Shown: piece by piece, positions 55,008-63,621 of the stretch
Layout of the letters: every line of letters starts with the position of its first letter
Position numbering within the stretch: the first letter of the stretch is position 1
Assembly: GCA_943370285.1 (NCBI GenBank)
Contig: CALRQJ020000018.1
Location: 21,256-85,255, forward strand
Direction of reading: 5' to 3'
From: CALRQJ02 sp943370285
Lineage (GTDB): Bacteria; Bacteroidota; Bacteroidia; Chitinophagales; Chitinophagaceae
Length of the DNA stretch: 64,000 bases
Position numbers and translations under genes: made by a program
The notes under the pieces: model-generated
The model's input: the letters and a program-made list of their open reading frames with translations, nothing else
Told to the model about the DNA's origin: nothing
The model's database searches: none

Positions 55008-55844
55008 ATGGTACAAGCATATAATTTTCTAGCTTCTTGGCAATTGTTTCCTGAAAAATGTGATTTTCAATCCGGCATTGCGCCTAAAAGTGGGATTTGT
55101 AAGATTGAAAGTATAAAGAATGGTCATGAACTGAGTTTCAGCAACAATTGGGTAAGCATAGAAAACGAAGCATTTTATACGCAGTACGACGTAAAACCCG
55201 ATGGTGAATTACGACCATTTACCAATCAAGATTTGGCAGATTCTATAAAAGCAGAAATCACAAATGCATCAACCATTAGTACGCTTTTTTATAAAGTAGA
55301 AAAGTTGATATTGGAAGTAGTCCATGAAATTATGCCAAATGGTTATTTGAAAATTACGCAAAAAAGTATCGATAAAGCTGGGAAGCCTTTTACCAATGTT
55401 GAAGTGTACCACAAACAAATGAGTGTGTTGCCTTATGCATCATCTGTTGGTGGTGTTGCTATCAGACCAACAAAAGCCGGTGTTATCAAACACAAAGCTT
55501 TAGCTGCTATGGATGAGCAAACCAATATGCAGCTAGATCAAATCAAACAACAGATTGAATTATTGGCAAAGCAAGCACAAGAGTTGAGAAAAAGAAAAGA
55601 GTTGAGTTTAATGATTTATGAAGCTCAAATCAGCTTTAAACCACAAATAGGACAGATTTATCACTTATATGAAAAGAAAGATAGTACACATGTATTGTCA
55701 TTAGTTGCACCTACAGAGTGGGGTGGTTCGGGACCATTCAAAAGTTTTATTGCATCTGTTAGATTGTTAGCAGATCATACCTGGAAAGAAATCAATCCTG
55801 AAGCAAAAAAGAATGCAACTGCCGAAGAAGATTTATTCGGTTAA
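55008..55844 (+). CDS. DUF2452 protein with unrelated N-terminal domain
   Basis: This protein of about 278 residues has a C-terminal half that is DUF2452 (LPYASSVGGVAIRPTKAG; MDEQTNMQLDQIKQQIELLA; IGQIYHLYEKKDSTHVLSLV; LLADHTW). The N-terminal 130 residues (WQLFPEKCDFQSGIAPKSGI...) contain beta strands and resemble a small lipocalin-like or NTF2-like domain, not recognised. The ATG at 55008 is chosen; the frame runs back to a TTG at 54906 overlapping purB. The function is unknown. Confidence 0.72.
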   Translation: MVQAYNFLASWQLFPEKCDFQSGIAPKSGICKIESIKNGHELSFSNNWVSIENEAFYTQYDVKPDGELRPFTNQDLADSIKAEITNASTISTLFYKVEKLILEVVHEIMPNGYLKITQKSIDKAGKPFTNVEVYHKQMSVLPYASSVGGVAIRPTKAGVIKHKALAAMDEQTNMQLDQIKQQIELLAKQAQELRKRKELSLMIYEAQISFKPQIGQIYHLYEKKDSTHVLSLVAPTEWGGSGPFKSFIASVRLLADHTWKEINPEAKKNATAEEDLFG

Positions 55845-56149
55845 ACCGTTTCAATCGCTACCACTGCATCTAGATTAATTGGACCAAAAATATGCGGAAA
55901 CTCCTCATTAACAGATGGTGCTAATTCGTACTTCCACTCCTGTTGCAACAGATTAGTATTGATTACCAGCAAAATCAAATCACTTACACCTTGATAATAT
56001 CGTTCCAGCACACCTGCTATTTGATGCCTTTGCGAACAATGAATAAAACCTTCATCGGCTAAAGATGGCGCTTCATAGTAGCCTGTTTCTTTTGCTAATT
56101 CCCAAAGTGTTGTTGAGGTAATATGATAGATGATAGTATTGTCAGACAT
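55841..56149 (-). CDS. DUF952 protein at the end of the aro operon
   Basis: This 102-residue protein matches DUF952: IIYHITSTTLWELAKETGYY, GFIHCSQRHQIAGVLERYY, LLVINTNLL and the closing FPHIFGPINLDAVV. The family is thought to have a glycosyl- or ADP-ribosyltransferase-like fold. It is the last gene of the aromatic run, ten bases after aroC, and overlaps the convergent gene by four. A role in aromatic synthesis is not known. Confidence 0.85.
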   Translation of the reverse strand: MSDNTIIYHITSTTLWELAKETGYYEAPSLADEGFIHCSQRHQIAGVLERYYQGVSDLILLVINTNLLQQEWKYELAPSVNEEFPHIFGPINLDAVVAIETV

Positions 56150-56159
56150 AGATTAATTT

Positions 56160-57155
56160 TTATGCAATAACCCTTTTTATTTTTCCTTCGAAAAACATCA
56201 AATCAACCAATACAAATGAGGTTACGGCTTCTAATACGGGTGGCACTCTTAATGCAATACACAAATCGTGACGACCTTTTACAGAAAAAGATTCGGTTTC
56301 GCCTGTTTCCCAATTTAATGTCTGTTGTTCTTTAGGTGTAGAAGATGTTGGCTTAATCGCAATTCTAAACACCAATTCATTGTTATTGGTAATACCACCA
56401 ACAACACCTCCTGCATTATTGGTTGCAGTAATGCCATCATTGTTTATAATGGCATCGTTGTGTTCAATTCCAAACATGTTGGCGGCCGCAAATCCTGCAC
56501 CAAACTCAATTCCTTTAACTGCCGGTATGGAGAATACGGCATGGCTGATTAAAGATTCAACCGAATCAAAAAAAGGCTCACCCAATCCTAATGGCAATCC
56601 GGTAACACGGCATTCAACTATACCGCCAACCGAGTCTTTTGCATCAATCGCTTTTTGTAATCCTTGCTCAATATCTGTTTCGCCTGCAATAGCCGTAATA
56701 GTTGCTTTTACTGCAATTTGACCTAATAACTTTTTTGCAATTACTCCTGCTCCTACTAAGCAAGCTGTTAATCTACCGCTGAAATGCCCGCCGCCTCTAT
56801 AATCTTCATACCCACCGAATTTTCTATTAGCCACAAAATCTGCATGACCGGGCCGAGGAATAGTTCGCTGTTTGTCGTAATCGCTGCTGCGAGTATTATT
56901 ATTCTCAAAAATGATAGTTAATGGAGCACCGGTTGTTTTTCCATTAAACAAACCACTTTTAAAAATTGGAATATCATCTTCTTTTCTTGGTGTTGTTCCT
57001 TTCTGCATCCCTCCTTTTCTGCGTTCCATATCAATTACAAAATCATCGGGATGTAAAGTCAATCCTGCCGGACAACCATCAATAGTAAAACCAACACATT
57101 CACCATGTGATTCGCCAAAAATATGTAAGCGGAAAATTCTACCAAATGAATTCAT
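56160..57155 (-). CDS. aroC: Chorismate synthase
   Basis: This 331-residue FMN-dependent enzyme makes chorismate from EPSP, the last common aromatic step. Signatures are FGESHGECVGFTIDGCPAGL, RPGHADFVANRKFGGYEDYRGGGHFSGR (two adjoining motifs) and the late RHDLC. It is slightly short of the usual 350-360 residues, with no sign of truncation. It follows aroA at nine bases. Confidence 0.96.
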   Translation of the reverse strand: MNSFGRIFRLHIFGESHGECVGFTIDGCPAGLTLHPDDFVIDMERRKGGMQKGTTPRKEDDIPIFKSGLFNGKTTGAPLTIIFENNNTRSSDYDKQRTIPRPGHADFVANRKFGGYEDYRGGGHFSGRLTACLVGAGVIAKKLLGQIAVKATITAIAGETDIEQGLQKAIDAKDSVGGIVECRVTGLPLGLGEPFFDSVESLISHAVFSIPAVKGIEFGAGFAAANMFGIEHNDAIINNDGITATNNAGGVVGGITNNNELVFRIAIKPTSSTPKEQQTLNWETGETESFSVKGRHDLCIALRVPPVLEAVTSFVLVDLMFFEGKIKRVIA

Positions 57156-57164
57156 AGTTATTGA

Positions 57165-58457
57165 TTAATTTGAATAATCGATGCTTGCACCTAATTGTTG
57201 CAAATGTTCAAAAAAATTGGGATAGGATTTATTAATGGCATCTGCACCATCTATAGTCACCACATCAATTGCATTTAAAGCGGCAACAGCACAAGCCATG
57301 GCAATACGATGATCATGTCTTGAATGCACAGATGCAGCTCTAAGTCCGGTGCCACCTTTTACTAACATTAAATCATCTTGCAATACAATTTCTATCCCTA
57401 ATTTTCCAAACTCTTCTTGTAAAGTTAAAGCTCGGTTGCTTTCTTTATGGGTCAATCTTCCGACACCTTCAATCACAGATGTACCTTGACAGTTTGCAGC
57501 CAATGCCACTAAAGGTGGAAACAAATCCGGACAATCTGTTGCATCAAACTGAAATGGCTTTAAAGCAGCAGAACCGGTAACAGGCAATGCAATATCAATT
57601 TGTTCAGGTTGAACGGATAAGCTACAACCGCAATCCATTAATGCTTGCAGTATGGCTTTATCAGCTTGAGTTGAAAAAACACCTAATCCGTTAACAGAAA
57701 TATTTCCTGCAACAGCGCCAGCCACCAATAAAAATGCAGCGCCGCTCCAATCGCCTTCTACCGTATAAGTTATACGATTTGAAGTATCGGGCTGAGGTAA
57801 AATATTAAAATAAAAAGATTCATAATGAGTATGGGTAGGTATTTTCAAACCAAAAGCTTCCATTACTGCTAAAGTCAAATCTACATAAGGCTTACTCTTC
57901 AAATTGGTCACATGAATACTTACTTCTGATGCATTGGCAGCAGCATAAGCCATGAGTAAACCGGTTAAAAATTGTGAACTTAATGAGCCATCAACAGTAA
58001 TGGTAGTAGGTTGTAATGGCCCCTTAATTTGTATGGGTAATTTGCCTTGATTCGTTTGAATCCGAATGCCCAACTGCGGTAAAATATCATCAAAAAAATC
58101 CATCGGTCGGGTTAACAAACTTCCCGTTCCGTTTATTGTAATTGACGAATCATGCAATGCAGCAATTGGTGTAAACATGCGGATACTTAAACCGCTTTCG
58201 CCACAATTAATCTTATCATTTGTTGGTTGAACGCCATTACTTTTAATGAGCAATCCATCACTTGTTAAGCTTACCTCAGCACCTAATTTTTGGATAATAT
58301 CCAAAGCTGCTTTATCGTCATTACTAATGCCGGGATTAAGAATAAGACTTTCACCCTTTCTCACCAAAGCAGCCGCACAAGCCCTTTGCATACTACTTTT
58401 AGAAGCTGGTGCAACAACATTTCCGTTTAATAATCCTGGTTTAACCGATACAATCAT
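57165..58457 (-). CDS. aroA: 3-phosphoshikimate 1-carboxyvinyltransferase (EPSP synthase)
   Basis: This 430-residue enzyme joins PEP to shikimate-3-phosphate. The phosphate-binding Lys20 lies in APASKSSMQRA, the classical GNSGTSIR site appears as INCGESGLSIRMF, and RLTHKESNR and DHRIAMA complete the active site. The CGESGL form lacks the usual Gly-Thr pair, as in several Bacteroidota. It follows aroB by 15 bases. Confidence 0.94.
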   Translation of the reverse strand: MIVSVKPGLLNGNVVAPASKSSMQRACAAALVRKGESLILNPGISNDDKAALDIIQKLGAEVSLTSDGLLIKSNGVQPTNDKINCGESGLSIRMFTPIAALHDSSITINGTGSLLTRPMDFFDDILPQLGIRIQTNQGKLPIQIKGPLQPTTITVDGSLSSQFLTGLLMAYAAANASEVSIHVTNLKSKPYVDLTLAVMEAFGLKIPTHTHYESFYFNILPQPDTSNRITYTVEGDWSGAAFLLVAGAVAGNISVNGLGVFSTQADKAILQALMDCGCSLSVQPEQIDIALPVTGSAALKPFQFDATDCPDLFPPLVALAANCQGTSVIEGVGRLTHKESNRALTLQEEFGKLGIEIVLQDDLMLVKGGTGLRAASVHSRHDHRIAMACAVAALNAIDVVTIDGADAINKSYPNFFEHLQQLGASIDYSN

Positions 58458-58472
58458 ATCCTAACTATTGAA

Positions 58473-59483
58473 TTAAATAATGGCTGCTAATGCTTCGAAT
58501 GATATGGGGTGAATAATCGCTTTTCCAATCTTCTGTAACAAAATATAATTTATGGATGCAGCAGTTTTCTTCTTATCACTTTTCATTAATTGTAACACCG
58601 TGTCTTTATCATAAGCTGCATGTGTGGGCAATTGATATTGTTCAAGTAACGAAATCACTTTTTCAGTATCACGAAAACCGGTTATTGGTTGAGCAATAGT
58701 ACAAGCCATAACCATTCCAATGGCAATTGCATGACCATGAGGCAATTGATAACTATTCTCAATGCCATGACCAAAGGTATGTCCAAAGTTGAGTAATTTC
58801 CTGTCGCCTTGTTCCACTTCATCTACCATTACTACCTTGGCTTTTATCAAAGCATTTCGCTTAATTAAAGTAGCCAACAAATGGGTATCTTTCTGAAATT
58901 GTCGCAGCTTATGTGCTTCCAGTACTTTGAATAATGCAGCATCTTTTATACAAGCATGCTTAATGATTTCAGCAAAACCATTCACCCATTCATCCGTTGG
59001 CAGTGATTTGAGCAACGAATAATCGTATAGAATAAATTTTGGTTGTCTAATTAACCCTACCATGTTTTTGTATAACCCAACATCAACACCATTCTTACCG
59101 CCAATGGCAGCATCAACCATAGCTAAAATAGAAGTAGGAATGAATCCAAATGCTATACCTCTCATGTAAATGCCAGCAATGTATCCGGTCATATCAGTTA
59201 TAACGCCTCCGCCCATTCCAACTAAAAAACTATTTCTATCTGCTCCTGCTTTAATCAATTGTTCAACGACTGCATCAACTGTGGCTTGCACTTTAAACTG
59301 TTCTCCGGCGGGCAATACAATTACTTTCCAACCTTTCAATTTGATTCTATGCGCTTTGAATACATGTTCATCGGTTATAATGAACGTATTGTCTTTCTGC
59401 ACCAATTGGTCTAATGCGGCAATGGATGCATCGAAATATAATTTGGTTTGCGCCGAACCAAAGTTGCAAGTAACTGCTTTCAT
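58473..59483 (-). CDS. aroB: 3-dehydroquinate synthase
   Basis: This 336-residue NAD+- and zinc-dependent enzyme makes 3-dehydroquinate from DAHP. The NAD-binding loop GMGGGVITDMTGYIAG, the zinc Glu in NGFAEIIKHACIKD, and the zinc His pair in LNFGHTFGHGIE are intact. It starts one base after the DAHPS-CM stop. Confidence 0.96.
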   Translation of the reverse strand: MKAVTCNFGSAQTKLYFDASIAALDQLVQKDNTFIITDEHVFKAHRIKLKGWKVIVLPAGEQFKVQATVDAVVEQLIKAGADRNSFLVGMGGGVITDMTGYIAGIYMRGIAFGFIPTSILAMVDAAIGGKNGVDVGLYKNMVGLIRQPKFILYDYSLLKSLPTDEWVNGFAEIIKHACIKDAALFKVLEAHKLRQFQKDTHLLATLIKRNALIKAKVVMVDEVEQGDRKLLNFGHTFGHGIENSYQLPHGHAIAIGMVMACTIAQPITGFRDTEKVISLLEQYQLPTHAAYDKDTVLQLMKSDKKKTAASINYILLQKIGKAIIHPISFEALAAII

Positions 59484-59484
59484 A

Positions 59485-60573
59485 TTAAGCGTTCATTATT
59501 TTGTTTTGGTGGTTGATACTTTCCATATGTACAGCATCAAAATATTTAGAAATAAATTCTTGGCTTAACCCAACATTATCGCCTTTTTTAAATGCTTTTT
59601 CTAAAATCTCATTCCAACGATTGGTTTGTAAAATAGTGATGTTGTTGTTCTTTTTATACTCACCAATTTTCTGTGCGATTTTCATTCGCTGTCCTAACAA
59701 TTGCATTAATTCATCATCTACCTGGTTGATTTGTTCTCTCAATTTAGCCAAGGCATTTTGAAACTCTTGTTCGTTGGTTGTTTCTGCTCTCCATACTAAT
59801 GCATCAATCATATCACCTAATGCCTCAGGTGTAATTTGTTGTTTGGCATCGCTCCATGCTTTATCTGGGTCAATATGACTTTCAATCATCACACCATCAA
59901 AATCTAAATCAATACTTTTTTGTGCTACACTTTGCAGCATGTGTCTGTTACCGCAAATATGGCTTGGATCGCAGATGATTTTCATTTCAGGATGACGACG
60001 CTTCATCTCAATCACCAAATGCCACATGGGTGCATTGCGATATTCTGTATTGCCATAAGAACTAAACCCACGATGAATTAAACCAATTTGTTTAACTCCG
60101 GCTTTAGCCACTCTTTCAACAGCACCAATCCACAATTCTAAGTCGGGATTGATAGGATTTTTTATTAAAACGGGTACATCAGAACCTCGCAAAGCATCTG
60201 CTACTTCTTGCACACTAAAAGGATTCACAGTAGTTCTTGCACCAATCCATAAAATATCAACACCAAAATGTAATGCATCTTCTACCTGCTTTCCTGTTGC
60301 CACTTCAACTGTTAAAGGCAAGCCGGTTATTTTCTTTGCTTGTTGTAACCAAGGTAATCCTTTTGTACCTACACCTTCAAAACTTCCTGGCCTTGTTCTT
60401 GGTTTCCAAATACCGGCTCTAAGTACATCCACTTTGCCTGTGGCTGCTAATCTAGTTGCGGTCTCTAACACTTGCTCCTCTGTTTCAGCGCTGCATGGAC
60501 CACTAATAATAAGTGGACGCTTTGCCCATTTTTCCTGTACTGTTTCTTTCATGGTTGGTTGTGTTGCTTGCAT
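59485..60573 (-). CDS. aroF: Bifunctional DAHP synthase/chorismate mutase
   Basis: This 362-residue fusion has an N-terminal DAHP synthase of the KDSA-like (type I-beta) kind (about 10-260; PLIISGPCSAE, GIWKPRTRPGSFEGVG, CDPSHICG). A C-terminal AroQ chorismate mutase follows (about 270-355; LREQINQVDDELMQLLGQRM). It catalyses the first aromatic step and the branch to prephenate; the mutase domain also lets prephenate or chorismate inhibit the synthase in known relatives. The gene symbol follows general usage. It follows tyrA by 27 bases. Confidence 0.94.
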   Translation of the reverse strand: MQATQPTMKETVQEKWAKRPLIISGPCSAETEEQVLETATRLAATGKVDVLRAGIWKPRTRPGSFEGVGTKGLPWLQQAKKITGLPLTVEVATGKQVEDALHFGVDILWIGARTTVNPFSVQEVADALRGSDVPVLIKNPINPDLELWIGAVERVAKAGVKQIGLIHRGFSSYGNTEYRNAPMWHLVIEMKRRHPEMKIICDPSHICGNRHMLQSVAQKSIDLDFDGVMIESHIDPDKAWSDAKQQITPEALGDMIDALVWRAETTNEQEFQNALAKLREQINQVDDELMQLLGQRMKIAQKIGEYKKNNNITILQTNRWNEILEKAFKKGDNVGLSQEFISKYFDAVHMESINHQNKIMNA

Positions 60574-60600
60574 ATAAAATAAGTTTATAATTTTGGGGTT

Positions 60601-61440
60601 CTATTTTAAAATTCTTCTGATACCATTTGCTTGTTCAATAAGCTCTTGCAAATAGGTATAATTTTCCTTTTCGAGACAGCTTTTAAATTTACGTAATTGT
60701 GTTATATGTTCATTGAGTACATCTAATACATTTTCTCTATTTTCTTTAAAGATAGGTACCCACATAGCAGGATTGCTTTTTGCCAAACGTACGGTACTTT
60801 CAAAACCGGCACTTGCTAATTCAAAAATGGCATCTTCTTCTCTTTCTTTTTCTAGAACAGTATTAGCCAATGCAAAAGAAGTGATGTGAGAGATATGACT
60901 GACATAAGCTGCATGTAAATCATGAGCAACCGGCTCCATATATAAAATGTGCATACCTATGGTTCGATAAACTTGCTCAACTCGTTCTACAGCATCCACA
61001 TCTGATTGTTCTTTACCACAAATGATAACTGCTTTGTTGGTAAATGCTCCTTTTACTGCTGCAGATGGACCGCTATACTCTGTACCCCACATAGGATGTG
61101 TGGCTACAAATCTGCTTCGTTTTACATGTCCTTCTACTGCTTGTACCAAACCTGCTTTTGTTGAGCCCATATCTATGACTACCTGTTTGTCCACAAGATG
61201 TAATAAGGATGGTAATAGATTGATGGCTGCATCAACAGGAATAGCGATGACCACCAATTCTGATTGTTGAACTGCAATTTCTAATGGTAATACTTCATCA
61301 ACAATTTTTAATGCAAGTGCTTGTTGTTGGTGATGTTGATTATTATCAACGCCTATAATATGTTCAGCCAAGCCTTTTTCCTTTAATGCTAAGGCCATCG
61401 ACCCGCCAATTAACCCAATTCCAATTATTGTCACTATCAT
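60601..61440 (-). CDS. tyrA: Prephenate dehydrogenase
   Basis: This 279-residue NAD(P)-dependent enzyme makes 4-hydroxyphenylpyruvate for tyrosine. The Rossmann motif IGIGLIGGSMALALKEKG is at the N-terminus, followed by DMGSTKAGLV, THPMWGTEYSGP and the helical C-terminal domain (YVSHISHITSFALANTV). There is no ACT domain. Its ATG overlaps the aminotransferase stop (ATGA). Confidence 0.93.
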   Translation of the reverse strand: MIVTIIGIGLIGGSMALALKEKGLAEHIIGVDNNQHHQQQALALKIVDEVLPLEIAVQQSELVVIAIPVDAAINLLPSLLHLVDKQVVIDMGSTKAGLVQAVEGHVKRSRFVATHPMWGTEYSGPSAAVKGAFTNKAVIICGKEQSDVDAVERVEQVYRTIGMHILYMEPVAHDLHAAYVSHISHITSFALANTVLEKEREEDAIFELASAGFESTVRLAKSNPAMWVPIFKENRENVLDVLNEHITQLRKFKSCLEKENYTYLQELIEQANGIRRILK

Positions 61441-62606
61441 TGCATTTGCTTTATACTGTTGATGGCCGTTTCAAATTTTGTTTCGGTACTACATAAACTT
61501 ACCCTTACATATTGATCTCCTGCTGAACCAAAAATACCACCAGGGGTAATAAACACATTAGCATCGTATAATACTTTATCACTTAAGGCGTATCCACTAT
61601 CAAAACCATAAGGGATTTTTGCAAATACAAACATACCGGCTTGTTTTTCAGAGAAACTACAATTTAATAAGTGTAATAGTTCAAATGCTTTATCCCTTCT
61701 TTGGGCATACACTTTATTCACTTCATCATACCATGTCTTATCTAAACTCAATGCTTTTGCCGCTGCTAACTGCACAGGCAAAAACATACCACTATCCATA
61801 TTACTTTTAAACTTAAGCACTTCATCAATTCGCTCTTTTGCGGCCACCATCATACCAACTCTCCATCCGGCCATATTACTTGCTTTACTCAGCGAGTTCA
61901 ATTCAATCACTACATCAATTGCCCCTTCTACACTGAGCAAACTCATCGGGCTCTCATTCAAAATAAAACTATAAGGGTTGTCATGCACCACCAACAGATT
62001 ATGTTTTTTAGCAAAAGCAACTGTTTGTTGAAACACAGTAACAGAAGGCAATTGCCCAGTTGGCATATTGGGATAATTAAGAAATAATAATTTTACTTTT
62101 CCCGTTTCGTAAGATTGGATAATATTTTCTAGTTGTTCAAAATCCGGCGCCCAATCATTTATTTCTTCTAACAAATATTCTTTAACTGTTCCTCCTGAAA
62201 GCTTGACTGCACTAGCATAAGTGGGATAGCCCGGGTTAGGAATTAACGCTACATCACCTTCATTCAAATAGGTCATACAAATATGCATGATACCTTCTTT
62301 GCTTCCGATGAGTGGTAAAATTTCCGTATCGGGATGGATTGTTACACCATACCAGTTCATATACCAATCTGCAATAGCTTTGCGTAACACAGGGCTGCCT
62401 TTATAACTTTGATAAGCATGTACATCTGCCTTTGCACTTTCTTCTTGTAAAGTGGCGATAACTGTGGGGTGTGGCGGTAAATCAGGACTGCCAATACCAA
62501 GGTTAATGATTTGTTTACCTTGTTTGTTCAATAGATCAATTTCTCTCAATTTTTGAGAAAAATAATATTCGCCAATGCCGTCTAATCTTTTTGCCGTTGC
62601 TATCAT
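61437..62606 (-). CDS. Class I/II PLP aminotransferase, probable aromatic type
   Basis: This protein of about 389 residues is a fold type I PLP enzyme. The Schiff-base Lys lies in SLSKASNMAGWRVGM, with NYPNMPTGQ and DNPYSF as substrate and cofactor sites and the late RVSLC Arg. Located between pheA and tyrA, it most likely transaminates phenylpyruvate and 4-hydroxyphenylpyruvate. Sequence also resembles LL-diaminopimelate and aspartate aminotransferases, so the substrate is inferred. The ATG at 62606 is preferred to 62642, which overlaps pheA. Confidence 0.88.
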   Translation of the reverse strand: MIATAKRLDGIGEYYFSQKLREIDLLNKQGKQIINLGIGSPDLPPHPTVIATLQEESAKADVHAYQSYKGSPVLRKAIADWYMNWYGVTIHPDTEILPLIGSKEGIMHICMTYLNEGDVALIPNPGYPTYASAVKLSGGTVKEYLLEEINDWAPDFEQLENIIQSYETGKVKLLFLNYPNMPTGQLPSVTVFQQTVAFAKKHNLLVVHDNPYSFILNESPMSLLSVEGAIDVVIELNSLSKASNMAGWRVGMMVAAKERIDEVLKFKSNMDSGMFLPVQLAAAKALSLDKTWYDEVNKVYAQRRDKAFELLHLLNCSFSEKQAGMFVFAKIPYGFDSGYALSDKVLYDANVFITPGGIFGSAGDQYVRVSLCSTETKFETAINSIKQMQ

Positions 62607-62616
62607 TTGAATAGAT

Positions 62617-63441
62617 TTACTGTCCTCTTTTATAAATACCAAATATTTTGATACTGTTTGTAATAGTTGATATCGCTTTCATCACAGCGTCGAATTGTTG
62701 TTGCACTTCAAACTCCATATCTGCATAAAATCCATAATTAAACTTACTACCCGGTATGGGCATACTTTGTAATTTACTGAGGTTAATTCCGCCATCTGCA
62801 ATAATGGAAAGCACTTTTGCCAAACTTCCTCTTGAATGATCGGTTTGAAAATATACCGATGCTTTATCAGCAGTAGTGGTATCAACTTTTATACTCTCTC
62901 TTTGCAAGATTAAAAAACGAGTGAAATTATTTTTTAAAGTATGAATATCAGCTGCAACAATATCTAATTGGTATAAATCAGCAGCCAATGCACTTGCAAT
63001 AGCTGCAGCATGCTTACTTTTTTTTTGTGCAATAATTTTTGCACTTAAGGCAGTATCCTCCGATTCTACTAATTTCCAATGTGGATACTGTTCTAAAAAA
63101 TCCATACACTGTAATAATGCCATGGGATGGCTATGTACTTCTTTGATTTCATGGATACTTATTTCGGGATACACCATCAGTTGTTGGTTGATTTGCAAAT
63201 ACACTTCGCCAACAATCTTAAGTTTAGATTTAAACAGCAAACTGTAGTTGGGAATAATGCTTCCGGCTATTGAGTTTTCGATAGCCATCACACCACCATC
63301 GCTGCGTTTTTTATCTGCTGCAATTTTAACCACTTCCCTAAATGTGGCACATGGAATTACTTCTGTATCGGCACCAAAAAATTGTAAAGCAGTAGCTTGA
63401 TGAAAACTTCCCTCGTAACCTTGAATTGATATTGTAGCCAT
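62617..63441 (-). CDS. pheA: Prephenate dehydratase
   Basis: This 274-residue enzyme makes phenylpyruvate from prephenate. The catalytic domain has IQGYEGSFHQATALQFF, GVMAIENSIAGSI and NFTRFLIL, with the conserved Thr-Arg-Phe. A C-terminal ACT domain (about 185-265; GSLAKVLSIIADGGINLSKL) provides Phe feedback control. It is the first gene of the operon. An intrinsic terminator ends at its start codon, so expression depends on readthrough at the upstream attenuator. Confidence 0.95.
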   Translation of the reverse strand: MATISIQGYEGSFHQATALQFFGADTEVIPCATFREVVKIAADKKRSDGGVMAIENSIAGSIIPNYSLLFKSKLKIVGEVYLQINQQLMVYPEISIHEIKEVHSHPMALLQCMDFLEQYPHWKLVESEDTALSAKIIAQKKSKHAAAIASALAADLYQLDIVAADIHTLKNNFTRFLILQRESIKVDTTTADKASVYFQTDHSRGSLAKVLSIIADGGINLSKLQSMPIPGSKFNYGFYADMEFEVQQQFDAVMKAISTITNSIKIFGIYKRGQ

Positions 63442-63444
63442 AAA

Positions 63445-63474
63445 ATAAAAAATCCCGGCTTTTAAGCCAGGATT
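63445..63474 (-). terminator. Attenuator terminator in front of pheA
   Basis: On the minus strand AATCCTGGCT and AGCCGGGATT pair over 10 bp (one U-G) around a UAAA loop. TTTTTATTTT follows, and the pheA ATG comes right after it. A terminator placed between promoter and first gene is the mark of attenuation. This is segments 3 and 4 of the leader. Confidence 0.92.
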
Positions 63475-63522
63475 GTATGTTGATTGTTTTTTGAAATGGT
63501 TTCAGACAACAGCACCCCGGCT
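63465..63522 (-). promoter_or_regulatory. Antiterminator helix of the phe/tyr leader
   Basis: AGCCGGGGT (plus coordinates 63514-63522) pairs with ATCCTGGCT (63465-63473) over 9 bp with two G-U pairs. The second strand is the 5' arm of the terminator, so the two structures exclude each other. The first strand starts inside the leader stop codon. A small hairpin (TGAAA-CCA-TTTCA, 63492-63504) lies within the loop. A protector pairing between CACCC (63559-63563) and GGGTG (63513-63517) also exists. Confidence 0.88.
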
Positions 63523-63583
63523 ATATTTCGGTAAAAAAATAATAGCTAAAATAAAATCGGGTGTATGTTACTATTGTTGTCAT
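63521..63583 (-). CDS. pheL: Phe/Tyr-rich attenuator leader peptide (20 residues)
   Basis: An ATG-started ORF of 20 codons ends in TAG. Residues 10-17 read FYFSYYFF, seven aromatic in eight, with a further Tyr at 7; in total four Phe and four Tyr, and no Trp. Shortage of charged tRNA-Phe or tRNA-Tyr would stall the ribosome here and free the antiterminator strand, which overlaps the stop codon. A ribosome reaching the stop would cover that strand and allow termination. The symbol is used by analogy with enterobacterial pheL; it is not a homologue. Confidence 0.88.
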   Translation of the reverse strand: MTTIVTYTRFYFSYYFFTEI

Positions 63584-63590
63584 GCTTAAG

Positions 63591-63621
63591 CAAATATAAA
63601 ATTTCGTTTCAAATAACCAAA
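63591..63621 (-). promoter_or_regulatory. Promoter of the aromatic operon
   Basis: On the minus strand TTTG (63618-63621), 19 bases, then TATATTTG (63591-63598), an exact Bacteroidota -33/-7 pair. Only seven bases separate the -7 box from the leader ATG, so the leader mRNA would be leaderless or nearly so. Confidence 0.85.

Noticed and set aside
63521..63583. Leader ORF as a chance F/Y-rich frame of an AT-rich sequence
   Set aside because: TTT and TAT codons are common in AT-rich DNA, but the stop codon lies exactly at the antiterminator strand, the terminator abuts pheA, and the downstream genes make Phe and Tyr; the combination is unlikely by chance.
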